Below are positions 47,529 to 58,372 of a stretch of 64,000 nt of DNA, one piece after another. A program made the position numbers and the translations under genes. The notes beneath the pieces were generated by a model. The model saw only the letters and a program-made list of their open reading frames with translations. It did no database searches and was not told where the DNA came from. The stretch is taken from assembly GCA_036924285.1 (NCBI GenBank), contig JAYKYS010000015.1, positions 10,106,001 to 10,170,000 of the forward strand, read 5' to 3'. This stretch comes from Asterella californica. Lineage: Eukaryota > Streptophyta > Marchantiopsida > Marchantiales > Aytoniaceae. How positions within the stretch are numbered: the stretch's first letter is position 1; every line of letters starts with the position of its first letter.

Positions 47529-49685
47529 GTGTTCGCCAAAGGAAGGATGGGGAGGCCAAATGGCCAGCAAAGTGATCGTCGAGCTCACTTGCTCATGGTT
47601 TATGCTGGTGGGGCGGGGCATTACTACCCATTTCATCAGATTGTACCTCCTTTCTTCTCCCGCATACGTGAACAAAGTCATCGTCACGGCCGTAAGCAGC
47701 CAGAGCCGAGTGGAAGAGCTTGCGAAGCTCAAGGAAAGGGGTGATTTCAGAAGCCTGGACTTGCGTACTGAAGAGTTGCCGATGCCGGCACTGGGAAACG
47801 AAGCTGCCAAAGTTATGAAGGAGAAACCGGGGCCCGAGTATTTCATCCAACTAGCAGAAAATGCATTCGAGTCCATCAAGGCGAAGCTGTCCATAGAGAA
47901 AGACAATGTTAATGGACCCACTTGCATATGTTCTACACCTTTCTTTTTGGTACGTTACAAGCTCTCCTCTCCTCTTCACGTTCTGCAGCCACGGCCACAA
48001 CTCCCGTCTATTGAAGAGCATTAATTTTGAGCTTGAGCGAAGAACTCTGACGGTCTGGATTTGAATTTCATTGTCAAGAACCAACAGAAACTAGAACGCG
48101 TGATGATATGTCATGTAGTTGTTTTCTAGTCAGATTACTGAAATCATTGTGCGGATGAGCAGGAAGTAGCAGAAGAATTGAAGGTCCCTTGGTATCCTCT
48201 AGTCACATCAGCTACATGGTATACCTACAGCTGTTTCCTGGTATCGGATCCACTGCTCTGTTCAACAGATCCGAACGTACGGAAAGGGAAGATACCTGGC
48301 CTGGAATTTTCTCGACTTTTTGACTACCCACCAGATATACTCAGCTATCCTCAGTTCTTCGTCACGAAATGCGAACGATTCGAGAGATGCGAAGCGATTC
48401 TCATAAACCAAGCGGAAGAGTGGGATGCACCGGCTGGAGCAGTCACTGCTCTCAGGGACTGCCTCCGACAGAAGAAGGCCGTCAACAAAAACACACAGGT
48501 AGAAATTGCCTGCTTTCCTGACAGTTCCAGCAGTGGAAAAGAATCGATCAGTACTCAGTTGTTCGTGACGAAAATAACACGATCATCCGCATCTTTCTGT
48601 ATCTTTCAAATGGTCAAGGGCTACAGAAGCTGTAGAGATCATTCCATGGTTCCTTAACTTGTATGCTGATGACGCTAACCATCATGATGTTGTGGCTGAT
48701 TTGTTGCAAACTGAATAGGCCTTGCAGGTACCCAAAGTTCTGCTAATCGGTCCTGTGGCTAATATTGATGGTTTCACTTTGAGTCCTCCACCTAAGTATG
48801 CGGACATGGAGAATCCGAAGTGCTTTACATGGCTGGATAAGCAACCTGCAAAGTCAGTGTTGTATGTTCCATTCGGAACCATGGTGAACCTCCCCGAGAA
48901 GGCCACGTTCGAGCTGGCACATGGTCTAGAAGACAGCGGAGTATCATTCCTGTGGGTCCATAAGATTGGTCCGTCTCAGACTATGGCATCCGTTCTTCCT
49001 GCGGGTTTGAAGACAGAACCAGAGGACGAGGTCTCATCGAGATAGGTTTTGCACCACAGTCTCGGATTTTGCAGCACCCTGCTCTCGGCGGATTCTTGTC
49101 ACACTGTGGGTGGAACTCCAGTATGGAGAGCATCTGCGCGGGAGTTCCTCTCATCACATGGCGCTTGTCTCTCGATCAACCGCTCAATGCCAGGTATTAA
49201 TGTTTGTCAGAGAACATCGTTCATTGCCTTTGCCAGAACATTAATTGCTGTAACCAGAAAGGTGAGATGCTTCTTCCTTCACTGGAGAAAGGTCAACATA
49301 CTCGCAGCACACCGAGCTGCCTGGAACCTTTCTGCAATTCTACGAGAAAACTAACGAAGAAAGTTCATCAGAGAAAACTAACAAAGGGTAGTTTGATTTA
49401 TTGATCTAATGGAACTTCGTGTTCGGTTTGTGTAGGTTCCTAGTAGATGTATGGAAGGCGGGGATCGGGATCAAGAACCCGGACGAAGACTATGGAAGCG
49501 ATGTGTGTAGGGAGGAAGTGACGACGGCAGTTAAGGCCCTAATGAATGGAGAACAAGAAGAGGAAGCGCGAAAGAATGTTCATTTGCTCAAGAGGATGGC
49601 AGAAATCTCTCTAAAAGAAGGCGGTTCTTCCTACGCAGCCCTCCATTCCTTTGCAGAAGAGGTCACAAATCCTACAAAAATATGA
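47529..49685 (+). pseudogene. Family-1 UDP-glycosyltransferase, 4 exons, two frameshifts
   Basis: Plant UGTs transfer sugar from UDP-sugars to small acceptors in the cytosol. Exons: 47529-47949, 48163-48498, 48728-49193 and 49436-49685, all with GT-AG introns. Exon 1 opens with HLLMVYAGGAGHYYPFHQ, the acceptor-side histidine region, then must shift frame near 47665 to reach NKVIVTAVSSQSRVEEL. Exon 2 gives EVAEELKVPWYPLVTSA and CEAILINQAEEWDAPA. Exon 3 gives VLLIGPV, then another one-base shift near 49005, then the PSPG sugar-donor box [32 protein letters not shown], ending at LDQ, all in the shifted frame. Exon 4 joins as NARFLVDVWKAGIGI and ends with a normal C-terminal helix. Splice signals and motifs are intact, so inactivation would be recent, or the shifts are sequence errors. 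The acceptor is unknown. Confidence 0.8.
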
Positions 49686-49739
49686 ACCGTATCATGATCT
49701 CTCCCTACTATCAACGATAAGAAGCAAGTACTGCAGCTC

Positions 49740-50013
49740 CGTTACCTCATGTCGATCAATCCCACCCTTATCGCTACAAACTACATTCCCTCCGGTGGAT
49801 GGGATCTAGAGAGTTGACAGATAAGTTGGTCCTTCTGTATAGCAGCAAGGTCAGATGTACCTGTGGTTTTGCTACCCACTACTCTCCTAGGTATCGTGGT
49901 GCGATCATGTTCTACTGCTATCGTCTCGACACAATATACTACAACAAATTACTCCTCAACAACCTTATTAGCAAACGGTTTGATAGAACTAGCAATGAAA
50001 GCGAAAAAGTTTG
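49740..50013 (+). repeat. Dispersed repeat R1, copy 2
   Basis: Matches the minus strand of 500-190: CTTATCGCTACAA, ACATTCCCTCCGGTG, CTTCTGTATAGCAGCAAGGT, CGTCTCGACACAATATACTA and onward. It starts about 55 bases after the UGT stop codon and may be part of its 3' untranslated region or a repeat lodged there. Confidence 0.65.
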
Positions 50014-50044
50014 AAACATGCATCATGTTTCAAACTTTTTCGCT
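50000..50044. repeat. Perfect 21-bp inverted repeat, 3-base loop
   Basis: Bases 50000-50020 (starting AGCGAAAAAGTTTG) are the exact reverse complement of 50024-50044. The loop is CAT. It sits at the end of repeat R1 copy 2; copy 1 lacks the second arm, so the hairpin arose at this copy's boundary. Confidence 0.9.
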
Positions 50045-50224
50045 CGAACTGAATGAATACAAGCCCAGCAGCTCGCCAAGAAATTTTTTATTCGCTCTAA
50101 TAACTCTGTCAATGCAAGCATCATGCTTTATTGGAAACTGGTACGCGTGGGCTATGTCAATCAAAGCAAAGCAGAGCCACACTTGTGAGAAGAGAGAAAT
50201 TAAGATTCTGACGGGCTTTTAGTC

Positions 50225-51165
50225 TAGATCCTGATTAACAAGCCATCCTCGCTTGTAGTAAATTGCAAAAGAAGACCCAAGATCTACTTACAGTTACACT
50301 GTCTTTCAATCGAGGATGACGTTATCTGTTGTGAAAAGAAGACTTCCGGTTTCTTTTGTCTTTGCTCTGACTACTTTGACTCAAGGGACCAATTTCCTAT
50401 GGACAATTCGTGCGTGGATCCGAAGTGCTCCACTAGATGAGACAAGTTTGGACTCTGCACAATTTCGAATAATCACCGTCACCCAACAAGAAGACTTCCC
50501 ATGCACAATTGGATATGAATTCGATGAAATCTACTCCTCAGAAGACATAGACAAAGCTTCTGCAATCAAATCTGAAATCTAATCTCCGAGAACAAATTAT
50601 ATACATTTCTGGAAGCTTACTCTATCTACTTTCTGTCACTATCTCTCGACACACCAACTTAGAAGCAAGACTGCACGATGATGTCATTCTATGTCTATGC
50701 TGTCTACTACTGTCTACATCCTTATGATCCCCTACTGAGAGTGGAGGTGTAGACCTACTATATGTGTAACCCAATTCTGTGTGTAGTGTATGTGTGTAAT
50801 GTGTGTGTGAAATCGTACAGTGGTATCGATCTTATACAATTTTGCCTTGAGTCGTAAGAGAGAGACCCTTTTCAATCGCAACTCACAACCTAGAGAAAAG
50901 TGAAGCGCTGTCAGAAGGCCACCACCTCTCAGGCTTCAGTTGCTCCTCTCAGTTTTAGAAAGTAATCCTACAACTACCGTTGCTTATCTTGTCACATGGA
51001 CAATCATCCTAAAAATACAAAGGAGAGCTGTCCATCTCAAAATAACAGAATCTGATTTTTACAAAATAGTTAGGTAATAACAACTAATTATCTCTACTAT
51101 CTATTCCTGGTCGTTATGTGTGATCACCATGAGATTCTCATCATCTCATCATCATCTAATTCGGC
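50225..51165 (-). mobile_element. Family G2 LTR
   Basis: Colinear and inverted relative to 25170-26095 (blocks given there). A CA/GT-rich run near 50765-50815 is present here but not in the other copy. The plus-strand ORF 50316-50582 is antisense to the LTR and has a counterpart in the other copy (TIGYEFDE), but is probably incidental. The LTR limits are approximate; a TGTCCATGTGAC motif (minus strand, near 51005) is a candidate start. Confidence 0.65.
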
Positions 51166-52536
51166 TTCTGGCATCGTGGAAAAGCACTGGTACCTCTGGT
51201 GCGACTGAGGTGGCACCCTCCTCAGTGCTAGTCATGTGCACTTCTATCATGGCTTCGGGAGCCAGAAGAGGTCCTTGGGAAGCCGAATCCTCTTGCGCTT
51301 CTTGATTCTTCTGTGTGACCTGTTGGACAATGAGAGCTGGGGTGATCTCGCAAGTGTCAGATGCAATCATTTCTTCCACTCTGAACACATGAGAAGTCAT
51401 CTTTTGTCTGTCTTCCAGAAGATAGCTTGTCTTCTTGAGCTTCTTTGCTCTTCTTCTCGGCTTTCAACGTTGTCACCATTAAGTGGACAGCGAGATCGAA
51501 TTACTCCTTGTCGAGGTCCTCCACAATTGCTGGTCCTGGTGCACTAGAAGACGTAGCTACGGAATGGAGAATCGAGAGAAGACTATGGAGGATCTTCATG
51601 TCCTCGACCTGCCGATTCTTCCGTAGCTGTGTCAACTCCTTGACAAAAGTTGAAGCTTCCGTCTTGTACTTCGTGGCAATCTTCTCTGTGGTACGGAGGT
51701 TGGCTTCCAAAGCTTCCAACTTCTGCATCTGGGCTTCCTCCTGTTGAATCAAGGTCTAAAGATCAAATCCAGGATGCAACTGCTTCTCTTGAGCCATCGC
51801 ACGCTTCTCCACCAACTCCATCGCTGGCTGGATCTCTGAACTGAAGAAGACGTTGAACTTCTCCAATCGTCTTCTCGCAGAAGACAAGTTCATGCTCACA
51901 AATCGGTCTATGACGACTTTCCTGTCTTCTAGAGACATGGGTACCTCTTCCACCACAGTGGTATTCTCCTTTAGTGTCCGAGAAGACGCAACCCTCAATG
52001 TCTTCCAAGGTGGAAGATCTCTTCTCACCGTAGAAGTAGTCCTCTTCTTTGCGCTTCCTCTTGTCGTAGTTGGAACATCGATCCAGATCTTGGCTTCTGG
52101 AGTCTTCGGAAGACTCCTTGAGGTCACAGATGTTATCTCCTTGATGATCTTGATGTGAGGGTATCTTCTTGTGAATCTGACTCGGAGTGGGAATGAAGTG
52201 ATAAGAAAATATGTGCTCTTCCTAAGAATGCTCCAAGGACCCATCTTCATTGATGGTGAAGCGTCTTCGTGTCGCTAGAGTCATCTTTCCGCACCGTAAT
52301 CGTGTTCTGATAAGTGCCGTGTCCCTCCTGAGACACTAGAGTGGGAGTTGAAGACATGGCAACTGCCTGGTCTTCTTCCTCCGAGATCTCCTCCTTGACC
52401 TCTCGCTGTCTTGCTGGTCCATACTTGGTCAATTGGTTCTCCTTCAGGTCCTCCGTGGATACGTATAGATAGCAAAAAAAGGGGGTGAGATGTCCTCCTG
52501 CTTGGGTGCCCAAGTACACTAACTCGACCTAGACGT
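51152..52536 (-). pseudogene. Family G2 accessory ORF (coiled-coil protein), truncated and frame-broken
   Basis: The minus strand reads VYLGTQAGGHLTPFFCYLY near 52510-52455, the counterpart of VYIGAFVSVFYMGM and VYLGGFVSVFYFGM in family G. After a charged linker it continues with KIWIDVP and MSLEDRKVVIDRFVSMNL, then coiled-coil text (51752-51501, KLEALEANLRTTEKIATKY) and a tail at 51400-51152. Frames change at about 52250 and at a stop near 51757. The upstream part is cut off where the family H LTR begins at 52537. It is a second, diverged member of the accessory protein family. Confidence 0.5.
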
Positions 52537-54730
52537 TGTCGAGTTGAGAGTCTTTCTTGGGGAGGGCGGACCTCCTGACTGTGATCGATCAGAGAAAAAT
52601 GACCAGAAAAGAAAATAGGTTGCTGCTGACGATGTGATCTCAAAACACTGCTCCTTGTGCTCAGCAATTACAAAAACAAGCACTCAAACACACCCTGGGT
52701 ACACACATAGGTCTCTCAAGATTCAATTAACTTTATTACAGTGTCGTCTGCACCACCAATTTCTCCAACTGTACAGAAAATCTCTCTTTTCCTCTCCTGC
52801 GCACCTGTCTTCACCCGTCAAGCCAAAAGTCTACCCAATACGTCTCAATCTGAACCTAATAGAGAAATTCGGACCCTTGAATCTTATTCCTCTCCTTGCC
52901 CCAACTGAAACTCTCAGAAATCTGATCCAACGTCGATCAAAAGTCCCCTGTAGATTTCCAAACGATCTCTCAATAGAACTGTCTCCTGAGAGTAATTTCT
53001 CCCCAGAATAGTTTATTTAAACAACGTCCAAGCCTAAAACTCATGCCTCTCTCTCTTACGATGCTCTCCCGATTCAATCTGTCAGCAATTTGATCTTCCC
53101 CTAGCTTCTTAGCTTCTCCTGCGTATTCCGCTTCCGCTCTCTCAGAAAACCTTCCTTTGCAAAAAAACTGTCCTCTCGATCCCAAGTCGCCGCAGGTATT
53201 TTACCTAAAAGTAAAGACCCCAGCTTAAGCTGCCCCCCTGCTGTCCTTATCAATGACCTCCTTTTAAACTCTAATTCTCCTCCTTCCGCCTTTGCTTCCA
53301 CTGTTGCTGAAATCTTCCGCTTCAAGCTTCCGCTGTAATCTTCCGCTTCCGCTTCCGTTGTCGCTCCACTATACTACAACGACGTAATCTTCCGCTTCAA
53401 GCTTCCGCGGTAATCTTCCGCTTTCGCTGTAGTTTTCCGCTTCTGCTATAATCTTCCGCTTCCGCTGTAATATTTCGCTTCAAGCTTCCGCTTCCGCTGT
53501 AATATTCCGCTTCAAGCTTCCGCGGTAATCTTCTGCTTCCGCTGTAGTTTTCCGCTTCCGCTTCCGCTGTCGCTCCACTATACTACAACGACGTAATCTT
53601 CCGCTTCAAGCTTCCACGGTAATCTCCCGCTTCCGCTGTAGTTTTCCGCTTCTGCTATAATCTTCCGCTTCCGCTGTAATATTCCGCTTCAAGCTTCCGC
53701 TTCCGCTGTAATATTCCGCTTCAAGCTTCCGCGGTAATCTTCCGCTTCCGCTGTAATCTTCCGCTTCAGTTTTCCGTTGTAACCTTCCGCTTCCACTGTA
53801 ATCTTTCGCTTTGATTTTAAGGCCCCATCTAAAGCTGTTCCTCTGCTGTCCTTATGCGTACATAATAATCAACAAAAGTTTCCCGTGCTCACGATGCCAT
53901 CTTGATGCCACCCTGAATATACTACAAGCCATCCAATGTAGGCCGAAGTCCCAACACTTATGAGGCTGCCTCACAGGGCTCACAGCCCCCCATATGCGCA
54001 CCAGGTATCTCCCATAGTATATTCAGGATGGCATGCGGAGGCTTAGGCCAGGAAGCCCACGATTAAGGGAGATACCGGTCTCCCGCCCCTAGATATGTAG
54101 GACGTGGCTGCATATCCAACATAGACTCCCTTCCAGGAGGCCAAAATGCCAGAATAGGAACCAGAGGCCAGGGGGATTGATCCTGAGACCACTTCCCTCC
54201 TAGGCAGGCGCCCTATCACTGGGATGGCCTTTGGTTTCGTTCAAGAAGGTAAAAACTTTTGTACATATGTTTATTTGAAGAAATTTTTCTGTAAGATCTT
54301 TACTAGTCTTTCTTACACTAACTTCTCTATACAACTCCGTTTTTAATGAACAAGGAGTCAAAACTATAGTATTTGTGAACACCTACACGCTCACGCTATC
54401 CTATTCTGAGTTCGAGTCACGAACCAGAATCGACAGATTTCCCTCTTTCACATATTTCACAGCCTAAAACTCGTACTAACTATTGCTTAAAACACTTTCT
54501 GTCAAAACTAGAAGCATGAGGTCGCTCTCCTCGTCGAGCTTTGCATTCTGGTGTCTCTCGACTCCTTTAGGGGTGATATTCTAACCCAAGCTTGGGGGCA
54601 GCTTGTCAAGCATAGCCCCAGCTTAGCTCCTGCCTAGCTTGTTAAGCTGCAGGGCAGCTTCCTTTACACAAAATAGAAAAAAATCTCTCTGCAATACTTT
54701 TCACTATATAGACCTATGTACAATACGACA
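52537..54730 (-). mobile_element. Family H 3' LTR of the minus-strand copy
   Basis: The LTR is 2194 bases and its ends are TGTCG and CGACA, a perfect 5-base inverted terminus. It matches the inverse of 58373-60398 from end to end. On the minus strand a polypurine stretch (GTTTGGAGGGGGTGAA) directly precedes it (54746-54731). It contains a CTTCCG-type minisatellite (53325-53815) longer than that in the other LTR, which explains the size difference. The five bases outside the low end (52532-52536, GACGT) would be the target duplication; the partner is outside the window. Confidence 0.9.
53325..53815. repeat. Minisatellite inside the family H LTR
   Basis: Built from CTTCCG, CTTCCGCTGTAAT and CTTCAAG words in variable order, with a longer ~215-base repeat of the block that contains CTCCACTATACTACAACGACG (at about 53365 and 53572). 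The equivalent tract in the plus-strand LTR is about 180 bases shorter. Confidence 0.9.
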
Positions 54731-54775
54731 TTCACCCCCTCCAAACCTGCACATCCTCTGGTATGTGCCAATCCG

Positions 54776-55513
54776 TCACCGATCCTCGTGGTCCTCCGAG
54801 TCGTCCTCGCTCTCTTCGACCGTCTCAGAAAAGTCTTCATTTGCTCCTGTCTGCTCTGAACCTAAGAACTCAGCTAGCTCCACAGTCTCCCCTCTCTTCT
54901 TGAATAACTTCACTCGTTTCCCTGCAACTGGAAGCCTTAAAGGCGTGCCATCTAGCTCTTGCAAGGAATAGGTAGCATTCTGATGTACATCAGAGACAAG
55001 GTACGGGCCAAACCACCTTCTCGAAAACTTTCGAATTGTAGAGTGTTGGTTCTCCAATGTACTGTCGTATACCAACACCCAGTCTCCAACTTGTATCGGT
55101 TTTGGTCGAAGTCTATGAGTCTTATCAAACCTCTCCTTGTTCCCAAGTCGAGCCGCCTTCAGCCGTCGCTGCGCTTCAGCGAGATCCTCCTCTCTGCATT
55201 CTAGCTGTCTGATTCGTAGTGAGAGAAGCTGCACACGGTTCACATTGTCCTCCCATGGCAAGATAGCCCAGGTAGGAAAGTCTTCTTCTGCTGGCATCAT
55301 CAATTTCTGTCCTAGCATTAACTCAACAGGCATGTACCCTGTAGTAGAACAATGAGTTGTTCTATCTGCCCATAAAGCAAAAGGGAGTAACCTAGGCCAC
55401 TCTCTATGCTTACCATCACACGCTTTCACCAAAACCTGAACTATTGATGGATGTCCTCGTTCGCTCTTGCCAATCCCCTCTAGATTCATCGCAGTAGTAA
55501 GCTTGAGCTTCAC
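54776..55513 (-). CDS. Family H integrase C-terminal half (GPY/F module), frameshifted from pol
   Basis: The piece continues the integrase after a frame break between 55582 and 55513. It includes the PSIVQVLVKACDGKHREWPRLLPFALWADRTTHCSTTGYMP stretch typical of the distal catalytic core, then VGDWVLVYD and RRWFGPYLVSDV, the GPY/F module, and an acidic tail of about 40 residues. No chromodomain follows. It ends 46 bases before the 3' LTR, with the polypurine tract in between. The segment linking it to the upstream frame is open in a third register and holds the second catalytic aspartate. Confidence 0.8.
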   Translation of the reverse strand: MKLKLTTAMNLEGIGKSERGHPSIVQVLVKACDGKHREWPRLLPFALWADRTTHCSTTGYMPVELMLGQKLMMPAEEDFPTWAILPWEDNVNRVQLLSLRIRQLECREEDLAEAQRRLKAARLGNKERFDKTHRLRPKPIQVGDWVLVYDSTLENQHSTIRKFSRRWFGPYLVSDVHQNATYSLQELDGTPLRLPVAGKRVKLFKKRGETVELAEFLGSEQTGANEDFSETVEESEDDSEDHEDR

Positions 55514-55581
55514 ACCATATCGAGCAAAAAACTCTTTCGCTTTCGTACCACGTAGTTCTCCCCTATCTGCACGTAGCCTTC

Positions 55582-58372
55582 CTACAGACCCATATCTACA
55601 AATAATATCTTCAAGAACAAACTTACATATCCCCTTGTGGTCTTCGTCCTCAAGGCTCGCCCTTCTACAAAGTTGGAGAGATCCTCACGAGCCAGAACCA
55701 AATATCGCATGCCCCATAACCCCAGAGGCATTACCACCAAGTCGAGAACCCACTGGAAATGAATGCAAGGCGGATAAGTTGGCACGAGACCGTCCCTATA
55801 CCAGATCTTTGAGTAGAACTGACAATGCAAGCAAGAACTGACGTAGTTCATCACATCCTGATACAGACCTTTCCACCAATATCTTTCCTTCAGCTTGACG
55901 TAGGTAGCCCAAATCCCTCGATGTCCGGCCCATAAGGTATCATGGAACTCTTTCATTAGTTGCTGCTTAGTCTGCAGATCGTCCACTACTCGTATGAACA
56001 TCCCATCTCTCCTCTGTGGCCGTCTCCAAAGATACCCATCATGCAGAAGATAGTTGTAAGCTTGTTTCCTTATCTCTCTGAACTCTACTTTACTCCATCT
56101 CTCTTGCCTCTCCAACAAGCTCAGATAATACCCTATGTCACGAAGTCTACCTGTGTAAAGCTCCTCTCTAAACATCAACGGCTCCAAGTTCGTAGCCCGT
56201 CGATTAACCTGACACTGAGCATCCTTTCTCTCCTCTTCCTCAGCTTCTGAAATCATGACATCCTCGTCTACAAATCGAGCTCTTGATAACATGTCTGCGA
56301 CCATATTCTCCTTTCCTTTTATATGCTTCAGCTCTGGATTCAAACTTCTAATATAGGCAATCCAACGTAACATCGCTATGTCTGGCGTGCTACAGTTGGA
56401 TATCATGCCTAGTAGAGGTAGACAATCCGTTTCTAGAACTACATGAGCACCAATCAAAAACTCACGGTCTGTCTTCATCGCTGTCACCGCTCCCCACAAC
56501 TCACGCTTCACCTGAGGATAATCTCGTTGCCTGTCTGTCAAGATTCTAGCTCCAAACCTAGAGGTAAGTCGTAGTCCATCCGCATCATCTTGACCTATCG
56601 CCCAGCCAATCGCCTTTGGACTAATATCTACTGTGACCATGACAGGTCTCCCACATCCGTAGTCTACTCTTCTTAGAACAGGTGGAGACTGTAGAGCCTC
56701 CTTCAGCCTATTCATAGCTTCTCGATGGACTGAGGTCCATGCAAACCTCTTACCCTTCCTCAATAATGCATACAAAGGCTCAGCAACATGGGCATAACGA
56801 GGAATGGATAAACGATAAAATACACAAGCACCTAGAAAGCGTCGAACCTCCGTGATATTTTTACAGTCTGCCATCCTAGCTATAGCTTCAATCTTCTCGG
56901 GGTTTGGTCGCCTTCCAAAAGCACCACACAGATGTCCAACCACTAAAATCTCAGACACACCAAACTTGGACTTAGCTCCTGACAGGGTGAGATGCACCTC
57001 CTCCAGTCGAGTCAAGATACGTTCTACATCCCTGATATGGTATGTAACAAACCTTCTACATCCATTCGCAAGTACTGCTTCATTCTTGTCTTCAACCGCG
57101 CAACCCTTTATAGGAATATCATCTAGAAACGGAATGATAACATCAGGCACAAACTCCCTCAGTACCTTATGCATCGCATTCTGCATATGAGCCACCGAGT
57201 TCGTCGCTCCTTGTGGAAGAGTACACATCCGCATCAATCCCAGGGGCGTACGTATAGTAGTTAAATCTCTACTCTCCACAGCCAGCTGGAACTGATCATA
57301 ACCAGAATATAGATCTCCTATCGAATAAATAGCTCTCCCTGCAAATGCCTCTGCTACCTCTTCAATCACAGGACCCGTCCCAACGTTACGTATGGTTACG
57401 TTATTCGCAGGCTGTAAGTTTTGAATAAAATGCAAAGCTCCTGACTTCTTGGGTACAGTGAACCACCTGCTAGAATATGGCCCCATAGACGGCTCAAGTA
57501 TCCCCATCTGTACCTTCTCTTTCAACAACTCGATGAGCTTAGGCAACAAAGCACGAGGAACTGGGATCGGTTTCAAGTCCCAAGGCACATGAGGGATTGT
57601 GAATATAACCATAGGCGCTATAACCTTTGGGTCCACACAACCTATCTCCTCTGCTGAAAAAGAGAATGCTTTACCATGCTTCACTATCATCTGCTCAAAC
57701 ACGGTTTTCTCGTCCTCAGTCAAGAAATCACCCCCTCCTATCTGGAGCTCCTTCAATATCTTCTCAGTAAACTGGTGTCCTACTCGTCTATGATCACGCA
57801 ATATAGGCTCAGTCCCCACTAACTGTACTTGCTGTTGGGAGTTAGCAGGTAGTTGAGCTGCTACCGGTCTTACCTTTCTCAGTACAGATTTGTACTTCGC
57901 ATGGACATCTGCTTCTTGAGGGAGTGCACACCAACAACTTGCTTCTCTCCCTTCATTATTCTGCATCGGATGAGGAAAGAACTGCATGTATGTAGCAATC
58001 TCCTCATATATGCATCGAGAGTGGATAGGGATCACCACCACACTATTTTCCCCCTCCATCAATCTACTCACATTGTCTAACCAACCAATAACTGACTGTA
58101 CAGACATAAACTCTTCAAACAAGCCAGAAACTACTTCGTCTTCAGGTAGAACTCCTACACGCCACAACTCTGATACCTGGTTCACCATCCATCTTTTTGT
58201 ATTTTTCCTCATATCTTCAACTCTTGTAAATCGACTCCAGCCATCTGCCTCAAACATCAGCAATCCGGACTGCCAACTCTGTACACCACACCTGTCTCCA
58301 GACCTTTGTACATGTCTTGCTTCCAACTCCGACGGGACCTCAATAGTAGGTTCTACACCCCTGTCTTCCCGC
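55582..58372 (-). CDS. Family H pol (RT, RNase H, integrase N-terminal half), interrupted at both ends
   Basis: The open frame runs on to 58464, but its first 31 codons are antisense LTR of the plus-strand copy; genuine pol begins at 58372. Counted from 58464: a ~250-residue linker, RT from about residue 290 (MGILEPSMGPYSSRWF, YSIGDLYSGYDQFQL, TLPQGATNSV, with FLDD at about 443 in place of the usual YxDD), RNase H at about 605-730 (VTVDISPKAIGW, VKRELWGA, LETDCLPLL, ADMLSRA), then the integrase zinc finger at about 845-880 (H...H...C..C in GHRGIW... and SSCLHCQ) and the start of the core (DLVVMP). It stops at 55582 by a frameshift inside integrase. This RT type, with FLDD and SSRWF, resembles elements I associate with fungi and early land plants rather than common angiosperm Ty3/gypsy lineages. 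Confidence 0.9.

Noticed and set aside
50316..50582. 88-codon frame with a similar counterpart at 25993-25766
   Set aside because: The similarity follows from both being antisense to the same LTR. There is no start context or known motif, and the similarity is no greater at protein than at DNA level by eye.
53325..53815. CRISPR-like array
   Set aside because: The units are 6-19 bp, variable and contiguous without unique spacers, and the tract lies inside an LTR. It is a minisatellite.
54639..54971. 110-codon plus-strand frame at the LTR/integrase border
   Set aside because: It spans the LTR edge and antisense integrase tail, so it cannot be one gene.
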